Assembly: GCF_014109725.1 (NCBI RefSeq)
Contig: NZ_CP058554.1
Location: 3,224,001-3,288,000 of the forward strand
Direction: 5' to 3'
Length of the DNA: 64,000 nt
Source: Comamonas piscis
GTDB lineage: Bacteria; Pseudomonadota; Gammaproteobacteria; Burkholderiales; Burkholderiaceae_C
The position numbers and the translations under genes were made by a program. Each line of letters starts with the position of its first letter. Within the stretch, counting starts at the first letter, position 1. Of this stretch, positions 43,958 to 52,367 are shown in pieces. The notes under the pieces were generated by a model. It was not told the origin of the DNA, ran no database searches, and saw nothing but the letters and a program-made list of their open reading frames with translations.

Positions 43958-45991
43958 TCATGCCGCAGAGTCCTGCACCAGGCTCCGCAAAAACTCCGGC
44001 AATTCAGCATCGCTCAACATGGGCATCGGCGGCAATGCGGCCTGTAAGGCAGCACCGTAGTTGCGGCTGTGCAGGCGCTCATCCGCAATCACGACCACAC
44101 CGCGGTCGCTGGCCGAGCGGATGAGACGCCCCACGCCTTGGCGCAGCTGCATGGCGGTCTGGGGCAGGATGTAACGCTCGAAGGCATCGCTGCCAGCTGC
44201 CTTGAGCGCGGCCACCCGCGCTGCATGCAGCACATCATGGCGCGGTGGAAACGGCAGCTTGTCGATCACCAGCAGCTGCAGCGCCTGGCCCGGCAGATCG
44301 ACCCCCTCCCACAGGCCCAAAGTCCCTACCAGCACGCGCCCAGCCTGCGTGCCCGCTGCGCTGCGCATGGCCTGCAGCAGCCGCCGCTTGGGCTGCTCGC
44401 CTTGCTGCAACACATCGATGGACTGCCCCTGCAGGCCCAGCCGCAAGGCCTCAGCCAAGGCATCCATCGCGGCGGTCGAGGTGCAGAGCACCATGCAGCG
44501 CCCTCCCAGCATGCGGATATGCGGAAGCAGCCATTGCGCCAAGGCTTGTGCACGCTCCGGCACCGCTGCATCGGTGCTGGGCAGCCCCTGGGGTACCACC
44601 AGACCGGCCTGCTGCGCCCAGTCAAAATGGCTGCGCAAGCGCAGGGTTGCGAGCGGCGGCAGTCCATTCGCCTCCACCCCCTCGCTGTGCAGTCCCAGCC
44701 CATGGGCAAACCAGCTCAGCGCCTCGTCATCGCCCAAGGTGGCGGAGGTAAACAACCAGCGTTGTGCGCCCTGGCCCAACCAGCTGCTGGCGCGCACCTG
44801 TGGTGCCAGAGCGCCCAGGGCTTGTGCCAGCCACAGCGGCGACTCCCGAAAGCCCTGCCGCCAGACACGCCGCCCTTGGGCCTGCCGTTCGGCGGCATCC
44901 ATGGCCCGCGGCAGACCCGGTGAGTCCCACCAGCGCACCAGGTCACTCCTGCCACTCCTCCCAGCCTGCGCCCATTGGCGCAAGGCCAGCAGCAGCACAT
45001 CGCCCTTCGCCGCCAACTGCGCGACCACGGCTGCCGTGTCTGCAACGCCTTGCAAGGCGGCCACCAGGGCGGACAGCGCATTGTGCAGGCCGACCAGTGC
45101 CTGGCGGGCGGCAGCCTGGGCGGCCGCATCCGCATCGCCCAGCTGCCGTTGCTCGGCGTCCATCCACTGCAGCAGCGCCTGCTGCGCATGCTGCAGCAGC
45201 GGGACCCAGGGTGCGAAGCCGCGCGCATGCAGGCCCGTCTGCCGCTCCACCGTCTGGAGAAAGTCGCGCATATCGCCCACATTCAGTCCCTTCGCCAGCA
45301 CCTTGAGGCCAATGGCCTGCAGCTGGTGGGCCTCGTCCATCACCATGGTGGGCGCCAGCGGCACAAAGCCCTGGCCCACGCCCAGCATCTGGCGGTGGCG
45401 CAACTCGCTGAAGAAGAGATGGTGGTTGATCACCAAAATATCCGCCTGCGCGGCCCGGGTGCGGGCCCGGTTGGAGAAGCAGCGCTCAAAGTAGCTGCAG
45501 CGCTGGCCGAGGCATTCGTCGTGGCTGGCGGTGATATGGGGCAGCAGGCTGGGCAGGTGGCTGATGTTGTCGAGCTCGGCGAGATCGCCTCCCTGTGTGC
45601 TTTGCGCCCAGCGCTCCACTTGGCCCAGCGCGCTGGCATGCAGGTCTTGCAGCTTGCCGCGCGCCTGTTCCAGGCCATGCAGGCAGACATAGTTTTCCCG
45701 GCCCTTGAGCACGGCGACCTTGCGCTGGAGTCCCTGGTGGGTCAGCAGCGCGGGAATGTCGCGGTCCACCAGCTGGTCCTGCAGCGCCCGTGTGGCGGTG
45801 CTGACCACAAAGCGCTCGTTGCGAGCCAAGGCCGCTATCAGATAGGCATAGGTCTTGCCCGTGCCGGTGGGCGCTTCGATCGCCACCCGTTGGCCCTGGG
45901 ACCAAGCCGCCTCGATGGCCGCGATCATCTGCTCCTGCTGGGGACGCAGCTGCAACGGGGCATCACTCGCAATGGCGGGGGAAAGGGGCAT
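43958..45991 (-). CDS. ATP-dependent DNA helicase, DinG/YoaA family
   Basis: XPD-like superfamily 2 helicase, about 677 residues. Walker A is EAPTGTGKTYAYLIAALA (~residue 40). Cysteines in ENYVCLHGLEQ and ECLGQRCSYFERCF (four in all) fit the [4Fe-4S] cluster of this family. The DEAH box is MVMDEAHQL, and the C-terminal helicase motifs include GTLGLWEGVDLPGQAL and MQLRQGVGRLIRS. YoaA/DinG helicases resolve R-loops or damaged forks. The start may be 45991 or an ATG at 46018. It is divergent from the PP2C gene. Confidence 0.92.
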   Translation of the reverse strand: MPLSPAIASDAPLQLRPQQEQMIAAIEAAWSQGQRVAIEAPTGTGKTYAYLIAALARNERFVVSTATRALQDQLVDRDIPALLTHQGLQRKVAVLKGRENYVCLHGLEQARGKLQDLHASALGQVERWAQSTQGGDLAELDNISHLPSLLPHITASHDECLGQRCSYFERCFSNRARTRAAQADILVINHHLFFSELRHRQMLGVGQGFVPLAPTMVMDEAHQLQAIGLKVLAKGLNVGDMRDFLQTVERQTGLHARGFAPWVPLLQHAQQALLQWMDAEQRQLGDADAAAQAAARQALVGLHNALSALVAALQGVADTAAVVAQLAAKGDVLLLALRQWAQAGRSGRSDLVRWWDSPGLPRAMDAAERQAQGRRVWRQGFRESPLWLAQALGALAPQVRASSWLGQGAQRWLFTSATLGDDEALSWFAHGLGLHSEGVEANGLPPLATLRLRSHFDWAQQAGLVVPQGLPSTDAAVPERAQALAQWLLPHIRMLGGRCMVLCTSTAAMDALAEALRLGLQGQSIDVLQQGEQPKRRLLQAMRSAAGTQAGRVLVGTLGLWEGVDLPGQALQLLVIDKLPFPPRHDVLHAARVAALKAAGSDAFERYILPQTAMQLRQGVGRLIRSASDRGVVVIADERLHSRNYGAALQAALPPMPMLSDAELPEFLRSLVQDSAA

Positions 45992-46189
45992 CGATAAAGA
46001 ACCAGCGGCAAGAAGCATCGCAGTCTATCGCGTCCGGGGCCGGCCTTCGCTAGCCGCCTGCAACGCCCTATTGCGTTGGTATACAAACATCGGTTGATAG
46101 CGTAATCCCGCAGGCTTTGGCGGCCCGCCAGGCAATCTGCTCTATGATTCCCCTTCCGTCCACCCCGCTTGTCTACCCACCCCTTGCGC

Positions 46190-47014
46190 ATGAGCAACAG
46201 CTACCGCCTCTCTGCCGCTACCGGCCTTCACAAAGGCGATCGCCCTTACCAGCAGGACCAGGTGATCATGCTCGCCCACCCCCGCGCCAAGGGCTGCGTG
46301 CTGGCGGTGGTGGCCGATGGCATGGGGGGCCGCAGCGGTGGGCGCGCGGCTTCAGACCAGGTGATGCTGACGGCCAAGCAGGTGTTTGAGCGCTACTCGC
46401 CAGAGACCGACAACGCCGAAGAGATGCTCGGCAACCTGGTGCGCGAAGCGCATTTGCTGATCCGGCTGGTGGCCATCTCTGCCGAGCAAGAGCCGCACAG
46501 CACCATTGCTGCCTTTCTGATCCTGCCCAACAGTGCCTGCGCCTGGGTGCATTCGGGCGATTCGCGCATCTACCATTTCCGCGACGGACAGCTGCTCTAC
46601 CAGACCAGCGACCATTCTTATGTGCAGACCCTGGTCGACCAGGGCCAGCTCACCCTGGAAGAAGCACGCTACCACCCGCAGTCCAATATCTTGTTGCACT
46701 GCCTGGGCACGGCTGATGACCCGCCACTTATCCACCACCGCATCCCCATGCTCAAGCAAGGCGATGTGCTGCTGGCCTGCAGCGACGGTATCTGGCATTA
46801 CTTCTCGCCCGATGAGCTTTCGTCCATCACCCGCCTGCTCTCGCCCCGCGAAGCCAGCCAGTTCCTGATCGAGCGGGCGCGCATGCGTGCCAACGGTTCG
46901 GGCGACAACATGTCACTGGCCATCGTCAAGGTCGAGCCCCTGCCCGCAGAAGCCGCTCAGGCTGCCGTACCCGGCAGCAAACGCGCCAAGGCCAAACCAC
47001 CGGCGCGCAGTTGA
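46190..47014 (+). CDS. PP2C-family serine/threonine protein phosphatase
   Basis: Metal-dependent phosphatase of the PPM family, 274 residues. Metal-binding aspartates are in DRPYQQDQVIM (~residue 17), VVADGMGGRSGGRAASDQV (~35), LACSDGIWHYFSPDEL and SGDNMSLAIVKVE near the end. Such proteins dephosphorylate targets of Hanks-type kinases or act in partner switching, but no kinase gene is nearby. The ATG at 46190 is used; a TTG at 46169 is in frame. It is followed by a bidirectional terminator shared with metQ. Confidence 0.9.
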   Translation: MSNSYRLSAATGLHKGDRPYQQDQVIMLAHPRAKGCVLAVVADGMGGRSGGRAASDQVMLTAKQVFERYSPETDNAEEMLGNLVREAHLLIRLVAISAEQEPHSTIAAFLILPNSACAWVHSGDSRIYHFRDGQLLYQTSDHSYVQTLVDQGQLTLEEARYHPQSNILLHCLGTADDPPLIHHRIPMLKQGDVLLACSDGIWHYFSPDELSSITRLLSPREASQFLIERARMRANGSGDNMSLAIVKVEPLPAEAAQAAVPGSKRAKAKPPARS

Positions 47015-47044
47015 AGCGCTGAGCCGGATACAGCCCTCAAAAGC

Positions 47045-47078
47045 AAAAGCCTCGCAGCTATCAACTGCGAGGCTTTTT
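47045..47078. terminator. Bidirectional terminator between the PP2C gene and metQ
   Basis: A 13-bp stem AAAAGCCTCGCAG (47045-47057) with CTGCGAGGCTTTT (47065-47077) and T-runs on both strands, between convergent genes. Confidence 0.9.
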
Positions 47079-47109
47079 GCTGGTGCTTGGCTGGGCTTTG
47101 AACAGGTTC

Positions 47110-47907
47110 TTAGAAGCCAGGCATCACTGCACCCTTGAACTGGGTGTCGACAAACTTGCGAATCTCTTCGCTGTGGTAGGCCTTGACCAGCTTGGCCACC
47201 CATGGCTGGTTCTTGTCCGCTTCGCGGATCACCAGAATGTTGACGTAGGGGTTCTTGGCGTTTTCAACCACGATCGCGTCCGACTTGGGGTTCAGGCCCG
47301 CCGAGATTGCAAAGTTGGTGTTGATCGCTGCAGCATCCAGGTCGTCGAGCGAGCGCGGCAGTTGGGCGGCGTCCAGTTCGACAAAGCGCAGCTTCTTGGG
47401 GTTCTCGATTACATCCAGCGGCGTGGCCTTGAGGCCGGCGCCTTCCTTGAGCTTGACCAGGCCATTGGCTTGCAGCAGCAGCAAGACGCGGCCACCATTG
47501 GTGGGGTCATTGGGCAGACCGAAGCGGGCGCCCTCTTTGAGCTCCTCGATCTTCTTGATCTTCTTGGAGTAGATGCCGATCGGGAAGTTGACGGTATCGG
47601 CAGCGACCACAAACTTGTAGCCACGGTCCTTGATCTGGGCATCCAGATAGGGCTTGTGCTGGTAGCTGTTGGCATCGAGCTCGCCGGACTGCAGGGCGGC
47701 ATTGGGCTGGATGTAGTCGCTGAACTCGATGACCTTGATCTTCAAGCCGTCTTTCTCAGCGATCTTCTTGACCTGCTCCATGATCTGGCCGTGCGGGCCA
47801 GCGGTCACGCCGATCTTGATTTCCTTGTCTTGTGCGACTGCGGCGCCAGAAATACCAGCGGCCAATGCCAGGGCCAGCACGGATTGCAGCAATGTACGTT
47901 TTTGCAC
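47110..47907 (-). CDS. metQ: Methionine ABC transporter substrate-binding protein
   Basis: Binding protein of the NlpA/MetQ family that supplies D- and L-methionine to MetNI. It has 265 residues from GTG 47907, with a signal peptide running to AAVAQ. The mature region has EIKIGVTAGPHGQIMEQVKK, FSDYIQPNAALQSGELDANS, the ligand loop LPNDPTNGGRVLLLLQ, and AINTNFAISAGLNP. No lipobox cysteine is seen, so it is probably a soluble periplasmic form. An upstream start at 47958 is open but would disrupt the signal peptide. Unlike the common metNIQ operon, it is separated from metNI by another gene and a terminator. Confidence 0.92.
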   Translation of the reverse strand: MQKRTLLQSVLALALAAGISGAAVAQDKEIKIGVTAGPHGQIMEQVKKIAEKDGLKIKVIEFSDYIQPNAALQSGELDANSYQHKPYLDAQIKDRGYKFVVAADTVNFPIGIYSKKIKKIEELKEGARFGLPNDPTNGGRVLLLLQANGLVKLKEGAGLKATPLDVIENPKKLRFVELDAAQLPRSLDDLDAAAINTNFAISAGLNPKSDAIVVENAKNPYVNILVIREADKNQPWVAKLVKAYHSEEIRKFVDTQFKGAVMPGF

Positions 47908-48017
47908 GGGAGCGATACCTTTCAAATGCGATACCGAAATGTACGCCCGATTTTGCAACGCAACAAAGAACTTTTTGCCATTTGCTTACAACCACCGGCC
48001 CCGTGCGTGGCAGCTAT

Positions 48018-49136
48018 TTACTCCGGCCGCAACGCTACATTGTTGAGCTTGTCCAGTCTTTCGGGCCAGTTGCCGTTCTTGGCATGCTGCTGCAGGATGC
48101 GCGTCCAGGCCACCCAGGCATCCCACTGCACGCGCTTGTCCCAGGCATTGCCCCAGGCGCTGAAGCACTGCAACGCGCTATTGGCGGCGGCCAGCGCATC
48201 GGCATTGCGCCCAGCGCTGAGGTAGAGTTGGGCCAGCACCATTTGTGGCTCTCCCACCCAGGGGTTGAGCTGTACCGCCTGCTCCAGCACGCCGGTGGCC
48301 ACATCCAGATCGGTGAGCGGCTGGTCTTGCTGGATCACTGACCAGTACAGCGACGCGGCCGCCGCATCCGCCGATGCGCTCAGGCCTTGGGTGCAATGCG
48401 CAAACACCGGTGGGATGGGCAGCAGGCCCTTCAAGGCCGGGTGCTGCAAGGCCAAGCCCAAGCTGGCAATCTGCGACAGCATGCGCCCGCTGGGGCGCAT
48501 CGGGCCGGGCCAAAGCGAGGCCATCCAGTGCGCTTTTTGCGGGCGCTGGGGCACCTGGGGAAAGGCCGAGAAAATATCGTCCTGCCAGCTGAACCACTGC
48601 TCAATGGTGTCAGCCATGCTGACGATGATGAAGGCCGCCACCGTGTAGGGCTCGACCCGGCGTGGCGCGCCTTGATGGTCCAACAACACGGCGCCATCAG
48701 CCTCGATGGCACCGGCAAGCACCTTTTGCACAAACTGCGCTCGCGAGAGAATGCAGAATTCATAGACCAGCTGCTCCGCAGGCTCGCCCACCAAGGCGGC
48801 CAATTGGCTGCGCTCGCTGCTGGCATCGAACTTGACCAAGTCCACAAAGGCATTGCCGTAAACGCTGTGCAGCAGGCCCAGCAGCTTCACATCCTCCGGT
48901 TGCTGCCACAGCTGCAGGGTGCGCGTGACGCCCAGCAAATGGTGGCGAAAGGTGCCTGCCTTGTGCCAGTCCTGCCCCACATCGCGGGCCAGCACCACGG
49001 GCAAGGCGCGCGCCAGCGCTGGGTGAGCGTGGATCCAGTTCTCGTCGAGCAGCGGCTTGGCGCGCAGCCACTGGGCCTCGTCCAGCGAATGCAGCGGCAG
49101 AGTGGGTGCAGAAGCAAGGGGCAAGGCAGCGTTCAT
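48018..49136 (-). CDS. DUF6817 (HD-like) and tetratricopeptide-like protein
   Basis: A 372-residue soluble protein. The N-terminal half carries a DUF6817/HD-like segment, RHHLLGVTRTLQLWQQPEDV and LLGLLHSVYGNAF with spaced His and Asp residues, reminiscent of metal-dependent hydrolases. The C-terminal ~100 residues look like TPR repeats (LEQAVQLNPWVGEPQMVLAQ, LYLSAGRNADALAAANSALQ). The ATG at 49136 follows a TTGGAGA site. It lies between metI, whose terminator it follows, and metQ, both on the same strand. Function unknown. Confidence 0.65.
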   Translation of the reverse strand: MNAALPLASAPTLPLHSLDEAQWLRAKPLLDENWIHAHPALARALPVVLARDVGQDWHKAGTFRHHLLGVTRTLQLWQQPEDVKLLGLLHSVYGNAFVDLVKFDASSERSQLAALVGEPAEQLVYEFCILSRAQFVQKVLAGAIEADGAVLLDHQGAPRRVEPYTVAAFIIVSMADTIEQWFSWQDDIFSAFPQVPQRPQKAHWMASLWPGPMRPSGRMLSQIASLGLALQHPALKGLLPIPPVFAHCTQGLSASADAAAASLYWSVIQQDQPLTDLDVATGVLEQAVQLNPWVGEPQMVLAQLYLSAGRNADALAAANSALQCFSAWGNAWDKRVQWDAWVAWTRILQQHAKNGNWPERLDKLNNVALRPE

Positions 49137-49227
49137 GGCGGTCTCCAAGGCGTGGGCAATAGCGCATTGTAGGCAGAGCCCTGCGCGCGTAACGCCCTTG
49201 GGCGACAGGCGCGATGGCCGCATGAAA

Positions 49228-49265
49228 AAAGCCCATGGCAGGTACCTGAGTACCCCATGGGCTTT
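49228..49265 (-). terminator. Terminator of metNI
   Basis: Stem AAAGCCCATGG (49228-49238) with CCATGGGCTTT (49255-49265), extended by GGTAC/GTACC, and six T on the minus strand. It lies 25 nt after the metI stop. Confidence 0.85.
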
Positions 49266-49289
49266 GGCTGCAGCGCGCGCTGACGCCGC

Positions 49290-49955
49290 TTATTTATGGC
49301 TCAGTCGCCGCACGGCCCAGTCGCCCAGGCTTTGCACCAGCTGCACAAAGATGATCAGGATGACGACCACGGCCAGCATGATGTCCGGCAAAAAGCGCTG
49401 GTAGCCGTAGCGGATACCCAGATCCCCCAGACCACCACCACCGATGGCGCCTGCCATAGCCGAGTAGCCAGTCAGGGACACAAAGCTGATGGTCAAGCCG
49501 GCGACAATGCCCGGCAAAGATTCAGGCAGCAGTACCTTCCAGACGATTTGCCAGGAGGTCGCACCCATGGCCTGGGCGGCTTCGACCAGGCCATGGTCCA
49601 CTTCGCGCAACGAGGTTTCCACCAAGCGGGCAATGAACGGTGCCGCAGCCAAGGTCAGCGGAACAATCGCCGCCGCCGTGCCGATGGACGAGCCGGTGAT
49701 GAAGCGGGTGAACGGGATGATGGCGACCAGCAAGATGATGAAGGGCGTCGAGCGCACGGCATTTACCAGCCAGCCAACGATCTTGTTGGCCGCGCCATTT
49801 TGCAAGATGCCGCCATGGTCGGTCAGGCGCAGAAACACGCCCAGCGGAATGCCGATCAGCGCGCCGGCCACGCCGGAAATACCAACCATGATCAGCGTCT
49901 CCCACAAGGATGTGGCAAACAGCTGCAGCATCATTTCAGAAAAATTCTCAAACAT
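49290..49955 (-). CDS. metI: Methionine ABC transporter permease
   Basis: A 221-residue inner-membrane permease with about five transmembrane segments. It has the ABC permease EAA-like loop LVEAAQAMGATSWQIVWKVL (~residue 140) and SLTGYSAMAGAIGGGGLGDL near the C-terminus, both characteristic of MetI. It works with MetN and MetQ to import methionine. It begins 20 nt after metN on the same strand and is followed by a strong terminator. Confidence 0.95.
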   Translation of the reverse strand: MFENFSEMMLQLFATSLWETLIMVGISGVAGALIGIPLGVFLRLTDHGGILQNGAANKIVGWLVNAVRSTPFIILLVAIIPFTRFITGSSIGTAAAIVPLTLAAAPFIARLVETSLREVDHGLVEAAQAMGATSWQIVWKVLLPESLPGIVAGLTISFVSLTGYSAMAGAIGGGGLGDLGIRYGYQRFLPDIMLAVVVILIIFVQLVQSLGDWAVRRLSHK

Positions 49956-49975
49956 CGAAAACCTCTTTGCGGGTG

Positions 49976-51028
49976 TTAGGTGGCCGAGGCCTCGGTATTG
50001 ACTTCCTGCACCATCACGCCCGAAGCGCGCAATGCCTCAACAGCCGCATTGAGCTGGGCCAGATCGCCACTGGCGTAGACCGCCAGGAAGCCGAAGGTCT
50101 GGTCCTGGATCTCATCGACCTGGCCGTTGAGGATGCTGACATCCAGACCAAAATCACGGATCAGCCGCGAAAGGATGGGCTGGTAGGCCAGGTTGCCCGC
50201 ATAGGACAGGCGCAGCAGCTTGCCCTGGCCACTGGAGAGCGCACCATTGAGGCTGCGCACCCGCTCGATGACGCTGGCAGGCAGCTCCTGGGGGACAATC
50301 TCGTCGATCAGGCTCTTGGTGATCGGTTGCTGGGGACGGGTGAAAACATCGATGACCGAGCCCATCTCGACCACCTTGCCGGCCTCCATCACCGCCACGC
50401 GGTCGGCGATCTGCTTGACGACTTGCATCTGGTGGGTGATCAGCACCACGGTCAGCCCCATGTCCTTGTTGATCTGCTTGAGCAGCGCCAGCACCGAACG
50501 GGTGGTTTCGGGGTCCAGCGCCGAGGTGGCCTCGTCGCTCAGCAGCACCTTGGGCTCGCTGGTCAGTGCGCGGGCAATGCCTACGCGCTGCTTCTGGCCG
50601 CCAGACAATTGCGCGGGATAGCGGTCGCTCAGCGCAGCAAGGCCCACCAGGTCCAGCAACGGGTCCACGCGCTTTTTGATGGCCGCCTTGCTCATGCCGG
50701 CCAATTCCAGTGGCAATGCGGCGTTGTCAAACACGGTGCGCGACGAGAGCAGGTTGAAGTGCTGGAACACCATGCCGATCTCGCGGCGCGCACTGCGCAG
50801 CTGGGCATCGTCCATCGTCGTCAACTCTTTGCCGTTGACCATCACCTGGCCCGTGGTCGGGCGGTTGAGCAGGTTGATATTGCGCACCAGCGAGCTCTTG
50901 CCCGCACCGCTGCGGCCGATGATGCCAAACACTTCACCGGCAGCAATACTCAGATCGACACCGCGCAGCGCATGGACCGGGCCGTTTTTGCCCGGGTAGG
51001 TTTGGGTGATACCCCGTAGTTCAATCAT
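49976..51028 (-). CDS. metN: Methionine ABC transporter ATP-binding protein
   Basis: ATPase of the methionine importer, 350 residues. Walker A GRSGAGKSSL (~residue 38), the Q-loop FQHFNLLSSRTV, signature LSGGQKQRVGIARAL (~140), Walker B VLLSDEATSALDPET and the H-loop LITHQMQV are all present. The C-terminal NIL/ACT-like domain (LSYAGNLAYQPILSRLIRDF, then QTFGFLAVYASG) senses methionine and is the mark of MetN. There is no clear Shine-Dalgarno; a terminator-like hairpin ends 11 nt before the ATG. Confidence 0.96.
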   Translation of the reverse strand: MIELRGITQTYPGKNGPVHALRGVDLSIAAGEVFGIIGRSGAGKSSLVRNINLLNRPTTGQVMVNGKELTTMDDAQLRSARREIGMVFQHFNLLSSRTVFDNAALPLELAGMSKAAIKKRVDPLLDLVGLAALSDRYPAQLSGGQKQRVGIARALTSEPKVLLSDEATSALDPETTRSVLALLKQINKDMGLTVVLITHQMQVVKQIADRVAVMEAGKVVEMGSVIDVFTRPQQPITKSLIDEIVPQELPASVIERVRSLNGALSSGQGKLLRLSYAGNLAYQPILSRLIRDFGLDVSILNGQVDEIQDQTFGFLAVYASGDLAQLNAAVEALRASGVMVQEVNTEASAT

Positions 51029-51039
51029 TGGAATAAAGA

Positions 51040-51068
51040 AAGCGCCCTGCAGCTTGAAGCGGGCGCTT
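51040..51068 (-). terminator. Terminator-like hairpin in the metN leader
   Basis: AAGCGCCC (51040-51047) with GGGCGCTT (51061-51068), 13-nt loop, followed on the minus strand by TCTTTATT directly before metN. Either the terminator of the upstream pepA-holC transcript or a metN attenuator. Confidence 0.6.
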
Positions 51069-51088
51069 GAAAAACCGTGAATAGCCGT

Positions 51089-51117
51089 ACTGTAAGCGAT
51101 GCGACAGACAGCAGCAA
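51089..51117 (-). promoter_or_regulatory. Putative metN promoter
   Basis: TTGCTG (51117-51112) and TACAGT (51094-51089) with a 17-nt spacer on the minus strand. The predicted start lies upstream of the 51040-51068 hairpin. Confidence 0.35.
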
Positions 51118-51189
51118 AGAACGAAATTTTAGTTCTTTACAACCGCCGGTTATTTCAGCGGGTTTATTTAGGCTGCAAAAAGCAGATGG

Positions 51190-51897
51190 CTAGCTGCGGG
51201 ACTCGCGCAGGATCGCGGCCACCGCGTCGGCCACGGCCTCGCGGATGGTGCTGTCGATCTCCAGCTGCAACGAGGACTGAAACAAGGCCGTCTGTTGGTC
51301 CACCACCTTGAGCACGGCGGCCGACAGCCGTGCATCCAGCGTCTCCTGCACCCGCCGGGTGACCCGGCGCGTGATCGCATCTTCCAGCGCCTGCGCGGTT
51401 TCTGCCGCTGACTCGACCAAGTGGCTGGTTGCGTCAGATACTGCCACGCCCTCGCCACCCAAGGCGCTTTGCACCAGGCTGTGCGCCGGTTGGCCATCGC
51501 TGTCATCCACCACCGCCCCGGCGCCAGCGGACGGCGGGGCGACCGCTTCGCCCTGGTCTGGCATCCAGCTTGGCAGGCTGCTGCCTTCCACAGGGTGAGC
51601 AGGCGCGGCAAAGGCTTGTGCGCCACTGCCCAGCGGCAATGCCGCATCCGCCTGCTGCGCCCAGCCGCTGTAAGTAGGCAGGTCGGCAATATCGGCGGCG
51701 GGTTGGGCCCAGGCGCCGGAGGCCTGCGCATCGGCATCGCGGCGCCTGCGCAGCACATCCACACTGGGCGGGATGCTGTCTGGCGCTGGGGCCACTGCCC
51801 CACCTGGCGCGACAAAGGGCAGCGCGTCAGCCGCGTCCTGCACCGCTTCCTCGGTCAAGGTCGGTACAAATTTTGGGGGGATTCTGGAATCGGGCAT
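51190..51897 (-). CDS. Hypothetical protein (possibly DUF2486-like), third gene of the pepA-holC operon
   Basis: A 235-residue acidic protein starting MPDSRIPPKFVPTLTEEAV. It has a long low-complexity Ala/Pro/Asp-rich region (~30-135) and an Ala-rich amphipathic C-terminal helix (~140-230, EDAITRRVTRRVQETLDARL) that could form a coiled coil. The N-terminal layout recalls DUF2486 proteins of Burkholderiales, but I am not certain. It begins 3 nt after holC on the same strand, so it is almost surely co-transcribed with pepA and holC. Function unknown. Confidence 0.65.
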   Translation of the reverse strand: MPDSRIPPKFVPTLTEEAVQDAADALPFVAPGGAVAPAPDSIPPSVDVLRRRRDADAQASGAWAQPAADIADLPTYSGWAQQADAALPLGSGAQAFAAPAHPVEGSSLPSWMPDQGEAVAPPSAGAGAVVDDSDGQPAHSLVQSALGGEGVAVSDATSHLVESAAETAQALEDAITRRVTRRVQETLDARLSAAVLKVVDQQTALFQSSLQLEIDSTIREAVADAVAAILRESRS

Positions 51898-51900
51898 GGC

Positions 51901-52353
51901 TCAGTCCTCCGACTTCATCACCAAATCGCGGCGCTCGATATCAAAACCCATCGCGGCGTAGGCACGCCAGCGCGCTCGGGCCTGCTGCCGATCCTGCTCG
52001 TCGTCGGCGCTGACCACTTCAATCACCCGCTCAAAGCGGGTGACATCGGCAGGCATCTCCGCGCCCAGGTTCAGCAGCACGCGCGTATGCGGCAGGCTGC
52101 CGGCCAGGTCAGTCAGCAAAACCGTGGGCGAGCGCTGGAGCACCTCCGCCGCTGCATCCCCCCGGCAGTGGGCCAGAAACTGGCTGGCACCGCCAAAGGA
52201 CCACAGGGCCTCGTCGAGCTGGGCCACCATGGCCGGCTCGCCGAGCACCACCAGCGGCATATCCATGCGCTGGAGCTTGCGCGCCAGCTTGCAGGCATAG
52301 GCCAGCTTGCTGGGCGCGTTGAAGTGAAAGGCTACCGTCGTGGAGGTCGTCAT
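51901..52353 (-). CDS. holC: DNA polymerase III subunit chi
   Basis: A 150-residue subunit of the DNA polymerase III clamp loader that binds SSB together with psi. The fold is recognisable from TVAFHFNAPSKLAYACKLAR near the start, DMPLVVLGEPAMVAQLDEAL, LWSFGGASQFLAHC and VLLNLGAEMPADVTRFERVI. Conserved Trp and Phe in this central region are typical of HolC. It lies 14 nt after pepA, the standard pepA-holC pairing, and 3 nt before the next gene. Confidence 0.93.
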   Translation of the reverse strand: MTTSTTVAFHFNAPSKLAYACKLARKLQRMDMPLVVLGEPAMVAQLDEALWSFGGASQFLAHCRGDAAAEVLQRSPTVLLTDLAGSLPHTRVLLNLGAEMPADVTRFERVIEVVSADDEQDRQQARARWRAYAAMGFDIERRDLVMKSED

Positions 52354-52367
52354 AAGGCAGGCTGTGC

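Noticed and set aside
51029..51189. SAM riboswitch upstream of metN
   Set aside because: Only simple hairpins are visible; no SAM-I, SAM-II or SAH core could be recognised.
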